Shown: positions 22,865 to 32,148, counted from the first letter of the stretch. The stretch: DNA of 44,535 bases from Leucobacter sp. Ag1 (GCF_000980875.1 NZ_LAYO01000082.1:1-44535), one strand, 5' to 3'. The notes: generated by a model not told the origin, from the letters alone. Translations and numbers: made by a program.

Positions 22865-23229
22865 CCGCCATGGATCCGCTGCTCCTCCTGCGCGAGCTCC
22901 TCGTACTCGTGCACCTCGTCGGGTTCGCTCTGCTCTTCGGCGGCTGGGCGGCGCAGGCCGCCCGCGGACGCACCACCACAACCACGCTGTTCCGCACCGG
23001 CCTCGGCATCATGATCGTCTCGGGCCTGCTGCTCGCGATCCCCTTCCCCGCGGGCATCCACCTCGACTACGTCAAGCTCGCCGTCAAGCTCATGATCGCC
23101 TTCGCCATCGGCGGCACCTTCGGCGTCGTCATCACGCGCGAACGCGCCGGCCGCCCGACGAAGGCGCCGTTCTGGACCATCGGCGCGCTGTCGCTGCTGA
23201 ACGCCGGCATCGCGGTGCTCTGGCACTGA
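22861..23229 (+). CDS. small four-helix membrane protein
   Basis: The 122 residues form about four membrane helices with a Thr-rich loop (RGRTTTTTLFRTG) and an HLDYVKLAVKLM segment. The start overlaps the previous gene as ATGA, with GGAGGG directly before it. Family unknown; similar small proteins are often annotated simply as integral membrane proteins. It is the second gene of the MarR-divergent unit. Confidence 0.8.
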   Translation: MTAMDPLLLLRELLVLVHLVGFALLFGGWAAQAARGRTTTTTLFRTGLGIMIVSGLLLAIPFPAGIHLDYVKLAVKLMIAFAIGGTFGVVITRERAGRPTKAPFWTIGALSLLNAGIAVLWH

Positions 23230-23247
23230 GCGGTACCGCGGCGGGGC

Positions 23248-23952
23248 TCAGATCAGCGAGAACTCGTTGCCATCCGGATCGAGCAGGATCCGCCCGAACA
23301 CCGGCTCGGTCCCGAGATCGTCCGCGCCGAGGGCGAGCAGTCGATCGACCTCCGCCGCGAGCCGCTCCGGACCGGCGTCGAGCGCGCTCAGCTCGAAACC
23401 GATGCGCATGCGCTCGGTCTTCGGCGCCACGGGCGGACCTCCCCAGGTGATCTTGGTGCCGCCGAGAGGCGATTGAATCGCCGTCTCCTCGTCCTGGTCC
23501 CACACGAGCGGCCAGCCGAGTGCCACGCTCCAGAAGCGGCCGACTTCCGCGGTCCCGTCCCCCGCCAGAGCCCCGATCGCACCGGTGTTCGCGAGAAAGG
23601 CGTTCCCCGGCTCGATCACGCAGAACTCGTTCCCCTCGAGGTCGGCCAGCACCACATGCGGCTCCTCCGGCAGCTGCCCGACGTCGTGATGGCGGCCCCC
23701 GGCGGCGAGCGCCCGTTCCACGATCGCCCCCTGATCGTCGAGCGAACGGCTCGTCAGGTCGAAATGGAATCGATTCGCTCCCGTCTTCGCCCGGCCCGAG
23801 GGGCGGAACCGGATCGGGATCTCACGAGGATCCGCCGCGAGCAGCACGGTCCCATCGTTCGAGACATCGCGCTCGAGCACGTCGCCCCAGAACCGGGCGA
23901 GCGCCGAAGGGTCGGCCGCGTCGAAGGTCAGGGCGTGCAGTTCGGACGGCAT
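23248..23952 (-). CDS. VOC/glyoxalase-like protein, two domains
   Basis: The 234 residues contain two vicinal-oxygen-chelate domains. The first starts ELHALTFDAADPSALARFWG and ends LADLEGNEFCVIEP; the second ends LLDPDGNEFSLI. Members are lyases, dioxygenases or binding proteins, and the substrate is not evident here. The ATG at 23952 follows GAAGGAGC. A TATCGT -10 (23981-23976) sits inside a CCCCC-N6-GGGGG hairpin (23971-23986). The gene is convergent with the small membrane protein gene and divergent from glsA. Confidence 0.88.
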   Translation of the reverse strand: MPSELHALTFDAADPSALARFWGDVLERDVSNDGTVLLAADPREIPIRFRPSGRAKTGANRFHFDLTSRSLDDQGAIVERALAAGGRHHDVGQLPEEPHVVLADLEGNEFCVIEPGNAFLANTGAIGALAGDGTAEVGRFWSVALGWPLVWDQDEETAIQSPLGGTKITWGGPPVAPKTERMRIGFELSALDAGPERLAAEVDRLLALGADDLGTEPVFGRILLDPDGNEFSLI

Positions 23953-24047
23953 TCGGGCTCCTTCGCTATGCCCCCACGATAGGGGGTTTGTGAATTCTCC
24001 GTCCCCAACCACTCGAAGATCGTCCCGGGAAGCGGGATGATGAGGGC

Positions 24048-25085
24048 ATGCTCGAAGCAGACGTGAAAGACATCGCGCAGCGCAGCTCGACGGGAGCGCT
24101 GCCGCAGCACGATCGCGTCGGCGATCTCGTCGCCCACGCGCACGAGCGCTACGCGGGCGTCGACGACGGTACGGTGGCCGACTACATCCCGGTGCTGGCG
24201 GAGGCCGATCCCGCCTGGTTCGGGCTCTCGCTCGCGAGCATCGACGGCCGATGCCACTCGGCCGGCGACACGGGGATCGGATTCTCGATCCAATCGATCT
24301 CGAAGGCGTTCGTTTTCGCCCTCGTCTGCGACGCCATCGGGCACGACGAGATCCGAAGGGTCGTCGGCGTCGACAACACCGGCATGGCCTTCAACTCGGT
24401 CGTCGCGATCGAGCTCAACGGCGGCAGCCCGATGAACTCGATGGTCAACGCGGGCGCGATCGCGACCACCGCGCTCATGCCCGCCACGAACGCGGACGAA
24501 CGCTGGGCACTGATCCGCGACGGCCTGAGCCGCTTCGCCGGCCGCCCGCTCATGCTCGACGGCGAGGTGTACCGCTCGGAGTCGTTCACGAACCACCGGA
24601 ACCAGGCGCTCGCCCGTCTGCTGCAGAGCTACGACCGGCTCGCCATCGGCCCGCGGGAGGCCGTCGACATCTACACGCGGCAGTGCTCGCTCTCGGTGAC
24701 CGCGGACGACCTCGCCGTGATGGGAGCCACCCTGGCCGACGGCGGCGTCAATCCGATCACGGGCGAACAGGTCGTCTCGGCCGAGACGAGCCGCGACACG
24801 CTCGCACTCCTCGCCGCCTGCGGCATGTACGAGCGCTCCGGCGAGTGGCTCTTCGAGATCGGCATCCCCGCGAAATCGGGGGTCGCGGGCGGCATCGTCG
24901 CCATCGCGCCCGGCAAGGGAGCGGTCGGTGCGTTCTCGCCCCGGCTGGACAGCGCGGGCAACAGCGTCCGCGGGCAGCGGGCGTGCGCCTATCTGTCTCG
25001 CGCGCTCGGCCTCAACCTCTTCGCGTCGGCCCCGCACGGTGCCGACTCCGGCATCGACACCACCACCGAAGGAGCGCTCCGATGA
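24048..25085 (+). CDS. glsA: glutaminase GlsA
   Basis: The 345-residue enzyme hydrolyses glutamine to glutamate and ammonia, using a beta-lactamase-like Ser/Lys mechanism. SIQSISKAF supplies Ser and Lys four residues apart. NGGSPMNSMVNAGAI, YRSESFTNHRNQALA, QCSLSVTADDLAVMGATLADGG and KSGVAGGIVA are clear family signatures (given in parts). Length is slightly above the usual 310. GATGAGGG lies before the ATG at 24048. The stop overlaps the MFS gene as ATGA, so it heads a three-gene operon. Confidence 0.95.
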   Translation: MLEADVKDIAQRSSTGALPQHDRVGDLVAHAHERYAGVDDGTVADYIPVLAEADPAWFGLSLASIDGRCHSAGDTGIGFSIQSISKAFVFALVCDAIGHDEIRRVVGVDNTGMAFNSVVAIELNGGSPMNSMVNAGAIATTALMPATNADERWALIRDGLSRFAGRPLMLDGEVYRSESFTNHRNQALARLLQSYDRLAIGPREAVDIYTRQCSLSVTADDLAVMGATLADGGVNPITGEQVVSAETSRDTLALLAACGMYERSGEWLFEIGIPAKSGVAGGIVAIAPGKGAVGAFSPRLDSAGNSVRGQRACAYLSRALGLNLFASAPHGADSGIDTTTEGALR

Positions 25086-26752
25086 CCGCACGCACGGATT
25101 CCGGGCGGAGCGACGGCTCCGCGCAGGCGCCCCCGGCCGGCGCCGAGGAGCGCCGCTCCTGGGCGCCGATGATCGGCCTGTTCCTCGCCCAGGTGCTCAT
25201 GTCGTTCAACGTGGCGGCCCTGCCGATCTCGCTGGGCGGCATGGTCGAGGACTTCGGGGTTCCGCCGACGACGGCGAGCACGACCATCGTGGTCTACGGC
25301 CTCGCGGTGGCCGCGCTCGTCATGACCGGCGCCAAGCTCGGCCAGCGCATCGGCTGGGTGCTGATCTTCCGGATCGTGGTCGCGGTGTTCGCCGTGTCCT
25401 CGCTGATGATGATCCTCTCCCGCAGCATCGGCTGGGCCATCGGCGGGCAGGTCCTGGCCGGCGCCTCGGCCGCCATCATCGTGCCGGCGCTCGTCGCGCT
25501 CATCGCCGAGAACTACCGCGGCGCGCAGCAGGCCACCGCCGTGGGCTCCCTCGGCTCGGCACGCGCGTTCTCGGGCATCAGCGCGTTCCTCATCGGCGGC
25601 ACGCTCGGCACGCTGGTCGGCTGGCGCCCCATCTTCTTCATCACCCTGGGACTCGCCGCCATCGTCTTCGTGCTGAGCTTCCGACTCCGCAGCGACCGGG
25701 GCAACCCGAGCATCCGCATCGATCTCGTCGCCTCCGCCCTCATCGGAGCCGCGATCGTGCTGCTGACCCTCGGCTTCAACAATCTGAACGCCTGGGGAAT
25801 CCTGCTGGCCGAACCCGGAGCGCCGTTCTCGGTGCTCGGGCTCTCCCCCGCCCCGGTGTTCGTGGTGCTCGGCGTCATGTTCGGCCAGGCCTTCTTCATG
25901 TGGACCCGCCGCCGCATGCGGCTCGGCAAGGTCCCGCTCGTCGACCTCGGCGTGCTCGCGCAGCCGACCGAGCGCGCCGCGATCTACGCGATGTTCATCA
26001 TCGTCTCGATGGAGGCCGCGGTGAATTTCACCGTGCCGACCTACATCCAGGTCGTGCAGGGCCGCACCCCCTTCGACACCTCCCTCGCGATGATGCCGTT
26101 CAATCTCACGGTGTTCGTCACCGCGACGCTCATCGTCCGGTTCTACAACCGGTACAGCCCGCGCACGATCGCGCTCTTCTCCTTCGCCCTCACCACGGCC
26201 GCGCTCGTCTGGCTCGCGTTCGTCGTGACCAACAACTGGGAGACGCTGCCCACGATCCTCGGACTCGTGGTCTTCGGCATCGGTCAGGGCGCGCTCGTCA
26301 CCCTCGTATTCAACGTGCTCGTCACCGCTGCTCCGAAGGAGCTCGCGGGCGACGTCGGCTCGATCCGCGGCACCACGCAGAACCTTGCGAGCGCCGTCGG
26401 GACCGCGGTCATGGGCGCACTGCTCGTCACCGTGCTGAGCCTCGGCTTCACCCAGGCTGTCACCGAGCACGACGACCTGCCGAAGGCCCTCGCCGAGGAG
26501 GTGCAGCTCGACCAGGTGAACTTCATCAGCAACGACGAGCTGCGCACCAAGTTCGAGGAGACGAGCGCGACCCCCGCGCAGATCGACGCCGCGGTCGCGA
26601 TCAACGAGGAGCAGCGCCTGCGCACGCTCAAGATCGGCTTCCTCGTGCTGGCCGGGCTCAGCGCGATCGCCGCGCTCCCGGCATCCCGCCTGCCCCGGTA
26701 TCGTCCTGAAGAGATCCCCGCACCCGCGAACGTCGAAGGAGCCGCATCATGA
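25082..26752 (+). CDS. MFS transporter, DHA2 14-helix type
   Basis: The 556-residue protein has a cytosolic N-terminus and about 14 membrane helices typical of DHA2 drug/metabolite antiporters. LGSARAFSGISAFLIGGTLG resembles the family's motif C region, and motif-A-like TGAKLGQRIG follows helix 2. A soluble loop of about 55 residues near the end (TEHDDLPKALAEEVQLDQVN) is typical of this subgroup. The gene is coupled to glsA and to the META lipoprotein by 4-bp overlaps. The transported molecule is unknown; glutamate-related or stress roles are guesses. Confidence 0.9.
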   Translation: MTARTDSGRSDGSAQAPPAGAEERRSWAPMIGLFLAQVLMSFNVAALPISLGGMVEDFGVPPTTASTTIVVYGLAVAALVMTGAKLGQRIGWVLIFRIVVAVFAVSSLMMILSRSIGWAIGGQVLAGASAAIIVPALVALIAENYRGAQQATAVGSLGSARAFSGISAFLIGGTLGTLVGWRPIFFITLGLAAIVFVLSFRLRSDRGNPSIRIDLVASALIGAAIVLLTLGFNNLNAWGILLAEPGAPFSVLGLSPAPVFVVLGVMFGQAFFMWTRRRMRLGKVPLVDLGVLAQPTERAAIYAMFIIVSMEAAVNFTVPTYIQVVQGRTPFDTSLAMMPFNLTVFVTATLIVRFYNRYSPRTIALFSFALTTAALVWLAFVVTNNWETLPTILGLVVFGIGQGALVTLVFNVLVTAAPKELAGDVGSIRGTTQNLASAVGTAVMGALLVTVLSLGFTQAVTEHDDLPKALAEEVQLDQVNFISNDELRTKFEETSATPAQIDAAVAINEEQRLRTLKIGFLVLAGLSAIAALPASRLPRYRPEEIPAPANVEGAAS

Positions 26753-27510
26753 CCCGACCCAGCCCCGTCCCGCACTCGACCGGCCGGCGCATCGGCCTCG
26801 CCGCTGCGGTCGCCGCCGTGGCGAGCGCAGCGCTGCTCCTCGCCGGCTGCGCCGGCTCGTCCGGCACGGATCAGACGCCGAAGCCGACCGCCACGTCGAA
26901 GTCCGCGGACGTGACCGGATCCTGGGGCGACGCCGCGAAGGAGTCCGCCCCCGCCATCGAGCTCGCCGGTGACGGCACGCTGACCGGCACCGACGGCTGC
27001 AACCGGCTCACCGGCAGCTGGAAGCTGGAGGGCGACACCATCGCGTTCGGCGAACTCGCCTCGACGAAGATGGCCTGCATCGGGGTCGACACCTGGCTCT
27101 CCGGAGCGCGAACCGCGACCGTCTCCGGCTCCACCATGACCGTGCTCGGCGAGGGCGGAGCGGAGCTCGGCACGCTCGACCGAGCGGATACGAGCACGAA
27201 CACGAAGGATCCCGTCTCCGAGGCCTTCCTCGGCTCCTGGGGATCGACCGATCAGGGGAAGCCGAACCTGTCGATCTCGGGCGACGGCCGTTTCACCGGC
27301 AACGACGGCTGCAACGGACTCAGCGGCAGTTGGAAGGCGGAGAACGCCGACGCGATCACGTTCTCGGAGGCCGTGAGCACGCTCATGGCGTGCCCCGGGA
27401 TCGACGCGAAGCTCGGGCAGCTCGCCTCCGCGAAGGTCTCGGGCGACACCCTGACGGTGCTCGATGCGAAGGGTGCGGAGCTCGCGAAGCTCGAGCGGAG
27501 CCGCAGCTAG
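26749..27510 (+). CDS. lipoprotein with two META/HslJ-like domains
   Basis: The 253 residues start with a lipoprotein signal ending LLLAGC, then a Thr/Ser/Lys linker. Two tandem domains share GTDGCNRLTGSWK / GNDGCNGLSGSWK and a STKMACIG / STLMACPG motif, so each has a pair of cysteines, as in META domains of HslJ. HslJ in E. coli relates to novobiocin and heat stress. The ATG overlaps the MFS stop. The gene ends the glsA operon and a strong hairpin follows. Confidence 0.88.
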   Translation: MTRPSPVPHSTGRRIGLAAAVAAVASAALLLAGCAGSSGTDQTPKPTATSKSADVTGSWGDAAKESAPAIELAGDGTLTGTDGCNRLTGSWKLEGDTIAFGELASTKMACIGVDTWLSGARTATVSGSTMTVLGEGGAELGTLDRADTSTNTKDPVSEAFLGSWGSTDQGKPNLSISGDGRFTGNDGCNGLSGSWKAENADAITFSEAVSTLMACPGIDAKLGQLASAKVSGDTLTVLDAKGAELAKLERSRS

Positions 27511-27528
27511 ACCGGCGTGCGGGTGAGT

Positions 27529-27564
27529 CGCGGCGGGCCGGGCGTCAGCGCCCGGCCCGCCGCG
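27529..27564. terminator. bidirectional terminator hairpin
   Basis: GCGGCGGGCCGGGCG (27530-27544) pairs perfectly with 27549-27563, and one more C-G pair extends the stem to 16 bp. The loop TCAG includes the stop codon of the convergent gene (27545-27547). It is well placed to end the glsA operon. Confidence 0.8.
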
Positions 27565-28144
27565 TCACCGCGCCGATCACCGACAGCACGAGCAGGAACG
27601 CCGCGAGCAGCGGGCAGACCACCGCGCAGAAGACGAGGATCGTGCCCACCGCGAAGTCGTTCCCGCCGGTGCGGCCGAGACCGATCGATCCGGATCCGAA
27701 GCTGTCCCCGGCAATCACGAAGCCGCCGTCGTACACGCCCATCCGGTCGACGCAGCGCACGTCGACCGCACCCGCGTTCGGAGCGGTGAACGCGCGCACC
27801 TGCTCGAACCCGGTGCGCGGCGTCGCCCACCAGAGCGCGTCGTCCCACGAGAGCGCCGGTGCGCGACGCAGGTCGAGCTCGCGCCCGCGCTCATCGGTCA
27901 CCGTGCACTCGAGGGTCTCGAGCGCGGCCGCGGCGCTGTCGGTCCAGATCCCGGCGCGCTCCCCCGATTCGAGCGTCACCGCGATGGGCTCGCCCAGCGC
28001 CCGCGGGTGCGCGTCGCGGACCGAGCCGCTGATGGGCAGCACCCAGAGCAGCCACACCAGCGTGCCGATGATCGCGGATATCGCCGCGATCGGCAGCATC
28101 CTGCGCGGGTTCAGCCGATCGGATCGCGCGGTGGGAGCTCGCAT
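27545..28144 (-). CDS. membrane protein with two terminal helices, unknown
   Basis: The 199-residue protein has an N-terminal membrane helix (about 17-38), an extracytoplasmic domain with two cysteines (LECTV and VRCVDRMGVYDGG) that may form a disulfide, and a C-terminal helix followed by RRAGR. A TAGCAT -10 lies just upstream of the ATG at 28144. The gene resembles many uncharacterised actinobacterial membrane proteins and I assign no function. The siderophore operon ends 62 bp away on the same strand. That gap holds only this gene's promoter. Confidence 0.78.
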   Translation of the reverse strand: MRAPTARSDRLNPRRMLPIAAISAIIGTLVWLLWVLPISGSVRDAHPRALGEPIAVTLESGERAGIWTDSAAAALETLECTVTDERGRELDLRRAPALSWDDALWWATPRTGFEQVRAFTAPNAGAVDVRCVDRMGVYDGGFVIAGDSFGSGSIGLGRTGGNDFAVGTILVFCAVVCPLLAAFLLVLSVIGAVTRRAGR

Positions 28145-28205
28145 GGGAGCCCCATGCTACCGATTCGCGATCCAGTTCCGGTAATTGCGCATCGCCCCAG
28201 GACGC

Positions 28206-28979
28206 TCAGTAGTAGACGGCGAGCGGCCCCGCCGGGCCCTCGATCACGCGCACCTCGGTGTCGAACACGCGGCTCAGCACTTCGTCGGTCATGATCTCCG
28301 CCGGCGTCCCGAACTCGATCACCGTGCCGTTCTTCATCGCGCAGATCCGGTCGGCGTAGTGGCCGGCGAAGTTGATGTCGTGCAGCACGATCACGATCGT
28401 CCGACCCAGCTCCTCCGCCGCGCGGTGCAAGTGCTTCATCATCTGCACCGAGTGCTTCATGTCGAGGTTGTTGAGCGGCTCGTCGAGCAGCACCACCTCG
28501 GTGTCCTGCGCGAGCACCATCGCGACGTACGCGCGCTGCCGCTGCCCGCCCGAGAGCTCGTCGAGGTATCGGCCCTCGAGCTCGCCGAGCTCGAGGAAGT
28601 CGATCGCCCGGCTCACGATCTCCTCATCGGCGGTCGCGAGTCGGCCCCGCGAGTGCGGGAAGCGTCCGAACCCGACCAGCTGCCGCACCGTCAGCCGGGT
28701 CACGAAGTGGTTCTCCTGCCGCAGCACGGAGACGACCTTCGCGAGATCCTTCGACTTCGTCCGAGCGACGTCGAAGCCGGCCACCTCGATCGTCCCGTCG
28801 TCCATGCCGAGCAGCCGCCCCATCATGGTGAGCAGCGTCGACTTGCCGGCACCGTTCGGTCCGACGAGCGCGGTGATCCCACCACCCGGGATGCTGAGGT
28901 CGAGCGGACCGATCGCGACCTCGTCCGAGTACTGCTTGCGGACGCCCCTCACGAGCACGGCCGGGGTCTGCTGGGTCAC
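28206..28979 (-). CDS. iron-siderophore ABC transporter ATPase
   Basis: The 257 residues have Walker A GPNGAGKST, signature LSGGQRQR, Walker B VVLLDEP and the switch histidine in VLHD, with the NNLDMKHS D-loop of FecE/YclP-like ATPases. It energises uptake of a ferric siderophore with the two permeases upstream. The GTG at 28979 overlaps the permease stop as GTGA. It is the last gene of the operon. Confidence 0.95.
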   Translation of the reverse strand: MTQQTPAVLVRGVRKQYSDEVAIGPLDLSIPGGGITALVGPNGAGKSTLLTMMGRLLGMDDGTIEVAGFDVARTKSKDLAKVVSVLRQENHFVTRLTVRQLVGFGRFPHSRGRLATADEEIVSRAIDFLELGELEGRYLDELSGGQRQRAYVAMVLAQDTEVVLLDEPLNNLDMKHSVQMMKHLHRAAEELGRTIVIVLHDINFAGHYADRICAMKNGTVIEFGTPAEIMTDEVLSRVFDTEVRVIEGPAGPLAVYY

Positions 28980-30043
28980 AGGCGTCCCTTTCTCAGGATG
29001 ACGATCAGGAAGAGCGTGCCGCCGACGACCTCGATGATGATCGAGACGACGCCCTGCGCGCTGAAGACGTGCTTCATGACGAAGTAGGCGCCGCCGAGCA
29101 CGACGAAAGCGGTGAGCGCGGCGATCGGGAGCACGACCCGGTGGTCGAAGGTGTCGGCGAGCTGGTAGGCCAGCGCCGCGACGAGGAAGCCGAGGAACAC
29201 CATCGGCCCGACGAGCGCGGTCGAGGTCGCGATCAGCACCGCGACGAAGAACAGCGTGCGCATCAGCTCCCGCCGGTGCTGCAGACCGAGGCTGTTCGCC
29301 ACGTCCCGCCCCATCGCCATCACGTTGAGGCGGCGCGACCCGCTCCAGAGCACCGCCGTCGAGATCACGACGAGCGGGATCGCGTAGGGCAGGCTGTCGG
29401 CCGAGGCGTTCGAGATGCTCCCGAAGAGCCGCGCGGCGAGCACGTCGAACTCGCTCGGCGTGAGCATGCGCTGCATGAAGGTGGAGACGGCGCCCAGTCC
29501 CCCGCCGATCACGATACCGACGAGCAGCATGATCTGCAGATTGCCCCGCTTGCCGCTGAGCAGCCAGCCGTAGAGCAGCACGGCGAGCCCGACCATGAGC
29601 CCGATCTGCAGCAGGAACTGCACGGGACCGGCGAGGAGCGCGATCCCGGCGATGCCGAAGAGGTACACCGAGGTGGTGTGCACCGCGGTGTAGAGCGCGT
29701 CGAAGCCCATGATCGAGGGGGTGATGATCCGGTTGTTCGCGACGGTCTGGAACGCGACGGTGGCGGTGGCCTGCGCGACGGCGACGACCGCGATCACGAG
29801 CACGCTCTGCTGCCGCCGCTCGGCGATGAGCCAGAAGCCCTCGCTGCCCGGCGGCATCGGGTTGCCGTGGGCGAGCAGGCCGAAGACGATGAGGCCCGAG
29901 AGCAGCACGAGCGCCGAGATCACCACGACGGTGCGCCGGGAGGATCCGTGCCCGGCGAACGGGCCCGAATTGCGCGGAGCGGTTCCCGTCCGCCGTGGTG
30001 CGCCGCCGCGGAGCGGGGTCCGGCGCTGCGCGGAATCAAGCAC
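28976..30043 (-). CDS. FecCD-type iron-siderophore permease (second)
   Basis: The 355-residue permease has a basic N-terminus and about nine membrane helices with GFDALYTAVH, GIVIGGGLGAVSTFMQR and VGPMVFLGFLVAALAY, all FecCD/BtuC-like. It closely resembles YclO-type partners of petrobactin-like uptake. GGAGG lies 5 nt before the GTG at 30043. It overlaps the first permease by 8 bp and the ATPase by 4 bp, so the three are coupled. Confidence 0.93.
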   Translation of the reverse strand: MLDSAQRRTPLRGGAPRRTGTAPRNSGPFAGHGSSRRTVVVISALVLLSGLIVFGLLAHGNPMPPGSEGFWLIAERRQQSVLVIAVVAVAQATATVAFQTVANNRIITPSIMGFDALYTAVHTTSVYLFGIAGIALLAGPVQFLLQIGLMVGLAVLLYGWLLSGKRGNLQIMLLVGIVIGGGLGAVSTFMQRMLTPSEFDVLAARLFGSISNASADSLPYAIPLVVISTAVLWSGSRRLNVMAMGRDVANSLGLQHRRELMRTLFFVAVLIATSTALVGPMVFLGFLVAALAYQLADTFDHRVVLPIAALTAFVVLGGAYFVMKHVFSAQGVVSIIIEVVGGTLFLIVILRKGRL

Positions 30044-31022
30044 GGCGCCTCCGTCCGACGAGCAGCAGCACGAAGACGGCCGCGCCGACGACCCCGAGGA
30101 TCAGCGACACCGGGACCTCGAAGGGCATGATGATCGTGCGACCGATGAGGTCGCACGCCGTGACGATCCCGATGCCCGTGAGGCACACCCACGGCAGGTT
30201 GCTGCGCAGGTCGTCGCCGCGGATCAGCGACACGAGGTTCGGCACGATGAGCCCGAGGAAGGGCAGGTTGCCCACGACCACGGTCACCACGCCCGTGGCG
30301 ACCGCGATGAGCACCGTGCCGAGGAGCATCACGCGCTGGTAGTCGACGCCGATGCCGGTCGCGACCTCCTGCCCCAGGCCCGCGACCGTGAAGCGGTCCG
30401 CGGCGATGAAGACGGCGACGGCGACGATCGCGACGATCCAGAGCAGTTCGTACTGCCCCCGCAGCACCGTGGTGAAGCTGCCGGCGAACCAGACGCCGAG
30501 GTTCTGCAGGGTGTCGGTCTGCAGCGCGATGAAGGTCGTGACGGCGCCGACGACGGCGCCGAGCATGATGCCGACGATCGGCACGATGAGCGAGGATCGC
30601 AGCGAGACCCGTCGCAGGAAGAGGAAGAACACCATCGTGCCGACGAAGGCGGCGACGACCGCGACGAACATGCGCACGGCGATGGGCGCCTGCGGCGCGA
30701 GGATCATGGTGAGGAGCAGCCCGAGTCCGGCCCACTCGGTGGTGCCAGTGGTCGTGGGCTCGACGAAGCGGTTCTGGGTGAGCAGCTGCATCACGAGCCC
30801 CGACATCGCCATGGCGGCGCCGGCGAGCATGAGCGCCGCGGTGCGCGGGACCCGCGTGATCGCGAACATCTCGGCGCCGTCCGCGCCGCCCGCGATGTCG
30901 TACACCCCGGTGAAGAGCGACAGGACGAGCAGTCCCGCGACGACGAGCACGCCGATCGCGAGGGCGGGGTCGATCAGGCGTCCGCGCGAGCGGGCGGACG
31001 TCTGGGCGGTGGTGGTGGTCAT
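30036..31022 (-). CDS. FecCD-type iron-siderophore permease (first)
   Basis: The 328-residue permease starts MTTTTAQTSARSRGR and carries RVPRTAALMLAGAAMAMSG, GIMLGAVVGAVTTF and NLPFLGLIVPNLVSLIRGDD, the conserved coupling-helix region of FecCD permeases. It forms the channel with the second permease. I chose ATG 31022 over an upstream start that would add residues read from a hairpin region. A 17-bp inverted repeat lies between it and the binding-protein gene, which may raise the binding protein's relative expression. Confidence 0.93.
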   Translation of the reverse strand: MTTTTAQTSARSRGRLIDPALAIGVLVVAGLLVLSLFTGVYDIAGGADGAEMFAITRVPRTAALMLAGAAMAMSGLVMQLLTQNRFVEPTTTGTTEWAGLGLLLTMILAPQAPIAVRMFVAVVAAFVGTMVFFLFLRRVSLRSSLIVPIVGIMLGAVVGAVTTFIALQTDTLQNLGVWFAGSFTTVLRGQYELLWIVAIVAVAVFIAADRFTVAGLGQEVATGIGVDYQRVMLLGTVLIAVATGVVTVVVGNLPFLGLIVPNLVSLIRGDDLRSNLPWVCLTGIGIVTACDLIGRTIIMPFEVPVSLILGVVGAAVFVLLLVGRRRRA

Positions 31023-31032
31023 GGTGCGGATG

Positions 31033-31067
31033 GGGCGGGCCGCGACTCCGGGAGTCGCGGCCCGCCC
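31033..31067 (-). terminator. 17-bp intercistronic hairpin
   Basis: GGGCGGGCCGCGACTCC (31033-31049) is exactly mirrored at 31051-31067 around one G (in practice a CGG loop). It lies between the binding-protein stop and the first permease start, on the transcript of the operon. It probably acts as a partial terminator or 3'-end protector that makes more binding protein than permease. Confidence 0.7.
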
Positions 31068-31080
31068 GTCCCGATCTCGA

Positions 31081-32076
31081 TCAGGCCTTCGACTTCTCCA
31101 GGGCATCGGCGAAGTCGTTCAGGAACTCGGTGTAGGTCTGGATGCCCTCGTTCAGGTAGGTGTCGGTGGGCATGTAGACGATGCGCTTGTTGGCGACGGC
31201 CTTCACGTTCTTGAGCGCGTCGTTCTTCTCGAGGATCTCGGCCGCGGGCTTGTAGTCCGCGCCGCGCTCGGCCTTGTCGAACGAGGCGTCGCGATCCATG
31301 ACGAGGATCCAGTCGGGGTTCGCCGAGGCGATCGCCTCGACCGAGATCTCATCGCCCTTGTGCCCCTCGGAGGACTTCTCCACCTTGAGCGCCGGGGTCA
31401 GGCCGATCAGGTCGTAGACCGGGCCGAGGGTGCGTCCCACGGTGGGCGCGATGTTGCCGATGGCACCGCCCGAGGTGTTCACTGCGAGCACCGTGTCGGA
31501 GCTCTTGTAGGCCTTCTTGGCCCGGTCGACGGCCGTATCGAAGTCCGAGACGAGCTTCTTCGCCTCGGCCTGCTTGCCGAACACCTCGCCGAGCACGGTG
31601 ACCTGGCGCTTCAGCTCGCTGTCGAAGGGCTTGCCGTCTCGCGGGTCGAGCTCGAGCACGGTGGCGTCGGGTGCGAGCTTCACGATCTCGTCGTGGAAGC
31701 CCTGATAGCGCTGCCCGTTGATCACCAGATCGGGCTTCGCCGCGACCAGCAGCTCGAGGTTCGGCTCGCGGTGGGTGCCGAGATCGACGAGGCCCTTCTG
31801 GGTCTTGTACGACACCGTGTCGGGCATCAGCGATACCGCTGCGGCCGAGAGCGGGACGCCCCAGTCGCTCAGCGTCTGGAAGGTGCGGTTGTCGGTCGCG
31901 ACGACCGACTTCGGCGGGGTCTGGACGGTGTGCTTGCCGGTGTTGTCCTCGACCGTCACGCTCTTGGCCGCGGGCTTCTCGGTCTCGGCGGCGGGTTTCG
32001 CGCCGGAGCATCCGGTGATCGCGAGAACGGCGGCGACGCCCAGGGTCGAGACGGCGAGCAGACGGGGCACGGACAT
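31081..32076 (-). CDS. siderophore-binding lipoprotein, FatB/YclQ type
   Basis: The 331 residues have a lipoprotein signal ending AITGC, then a type III solute-binding fold with VEDNTGKHTVQTPPKSVVATD, LGTHREPNLELLVAAKPDL and an NPDWILVMDRD stretch characteristic of the FatB/YclQ family. It captures ferric siderophores (petrobactin- or catecholate-like) outside the membrane and delivers them to the permeases. AAGGAG precedes the ATG at 32076. Tandem DtxR-type boxes lie upstream. It heads the four-gene operon. Confidence 0.95.
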   Translation of the reverse strand: MSVPRLLAVSTLGVAAVLAITGCSGAKPAAETEKPAAKSVTVEDNTGKHTVQTPPKSVVATDNRTFQTLSDWGVPLSAAAVSLMPDTVSYKTQKGLVDLGTHREPNLELLVAAKPDLVINGQRYQGFHDEIVKLAPDATVLELDPRDGKPFDSELKRQVTVLGEVFGKQAEAKKLVSDFDTAVDRAKKAYKSSDTVLAVNTSGGAIGNIAPTVGRTLGPVYDLIGLTPALKVEKSSEGHKGDEISVEAIASANPDWILVMDRDASFDKAERGADYKPAAEILEKNDALKNVKAVANKRIVYMPTDTYLNEGIQTYTEFLNDFADALEKSKA

Positions 32077-32148
32077 GGTGAGGCTCCTTGTTCGGGTGCG
32101 GTGCGCGGGCGCCGGCCGGCGTGGCCGGCGCGCAGGTCGGCGCCGATA

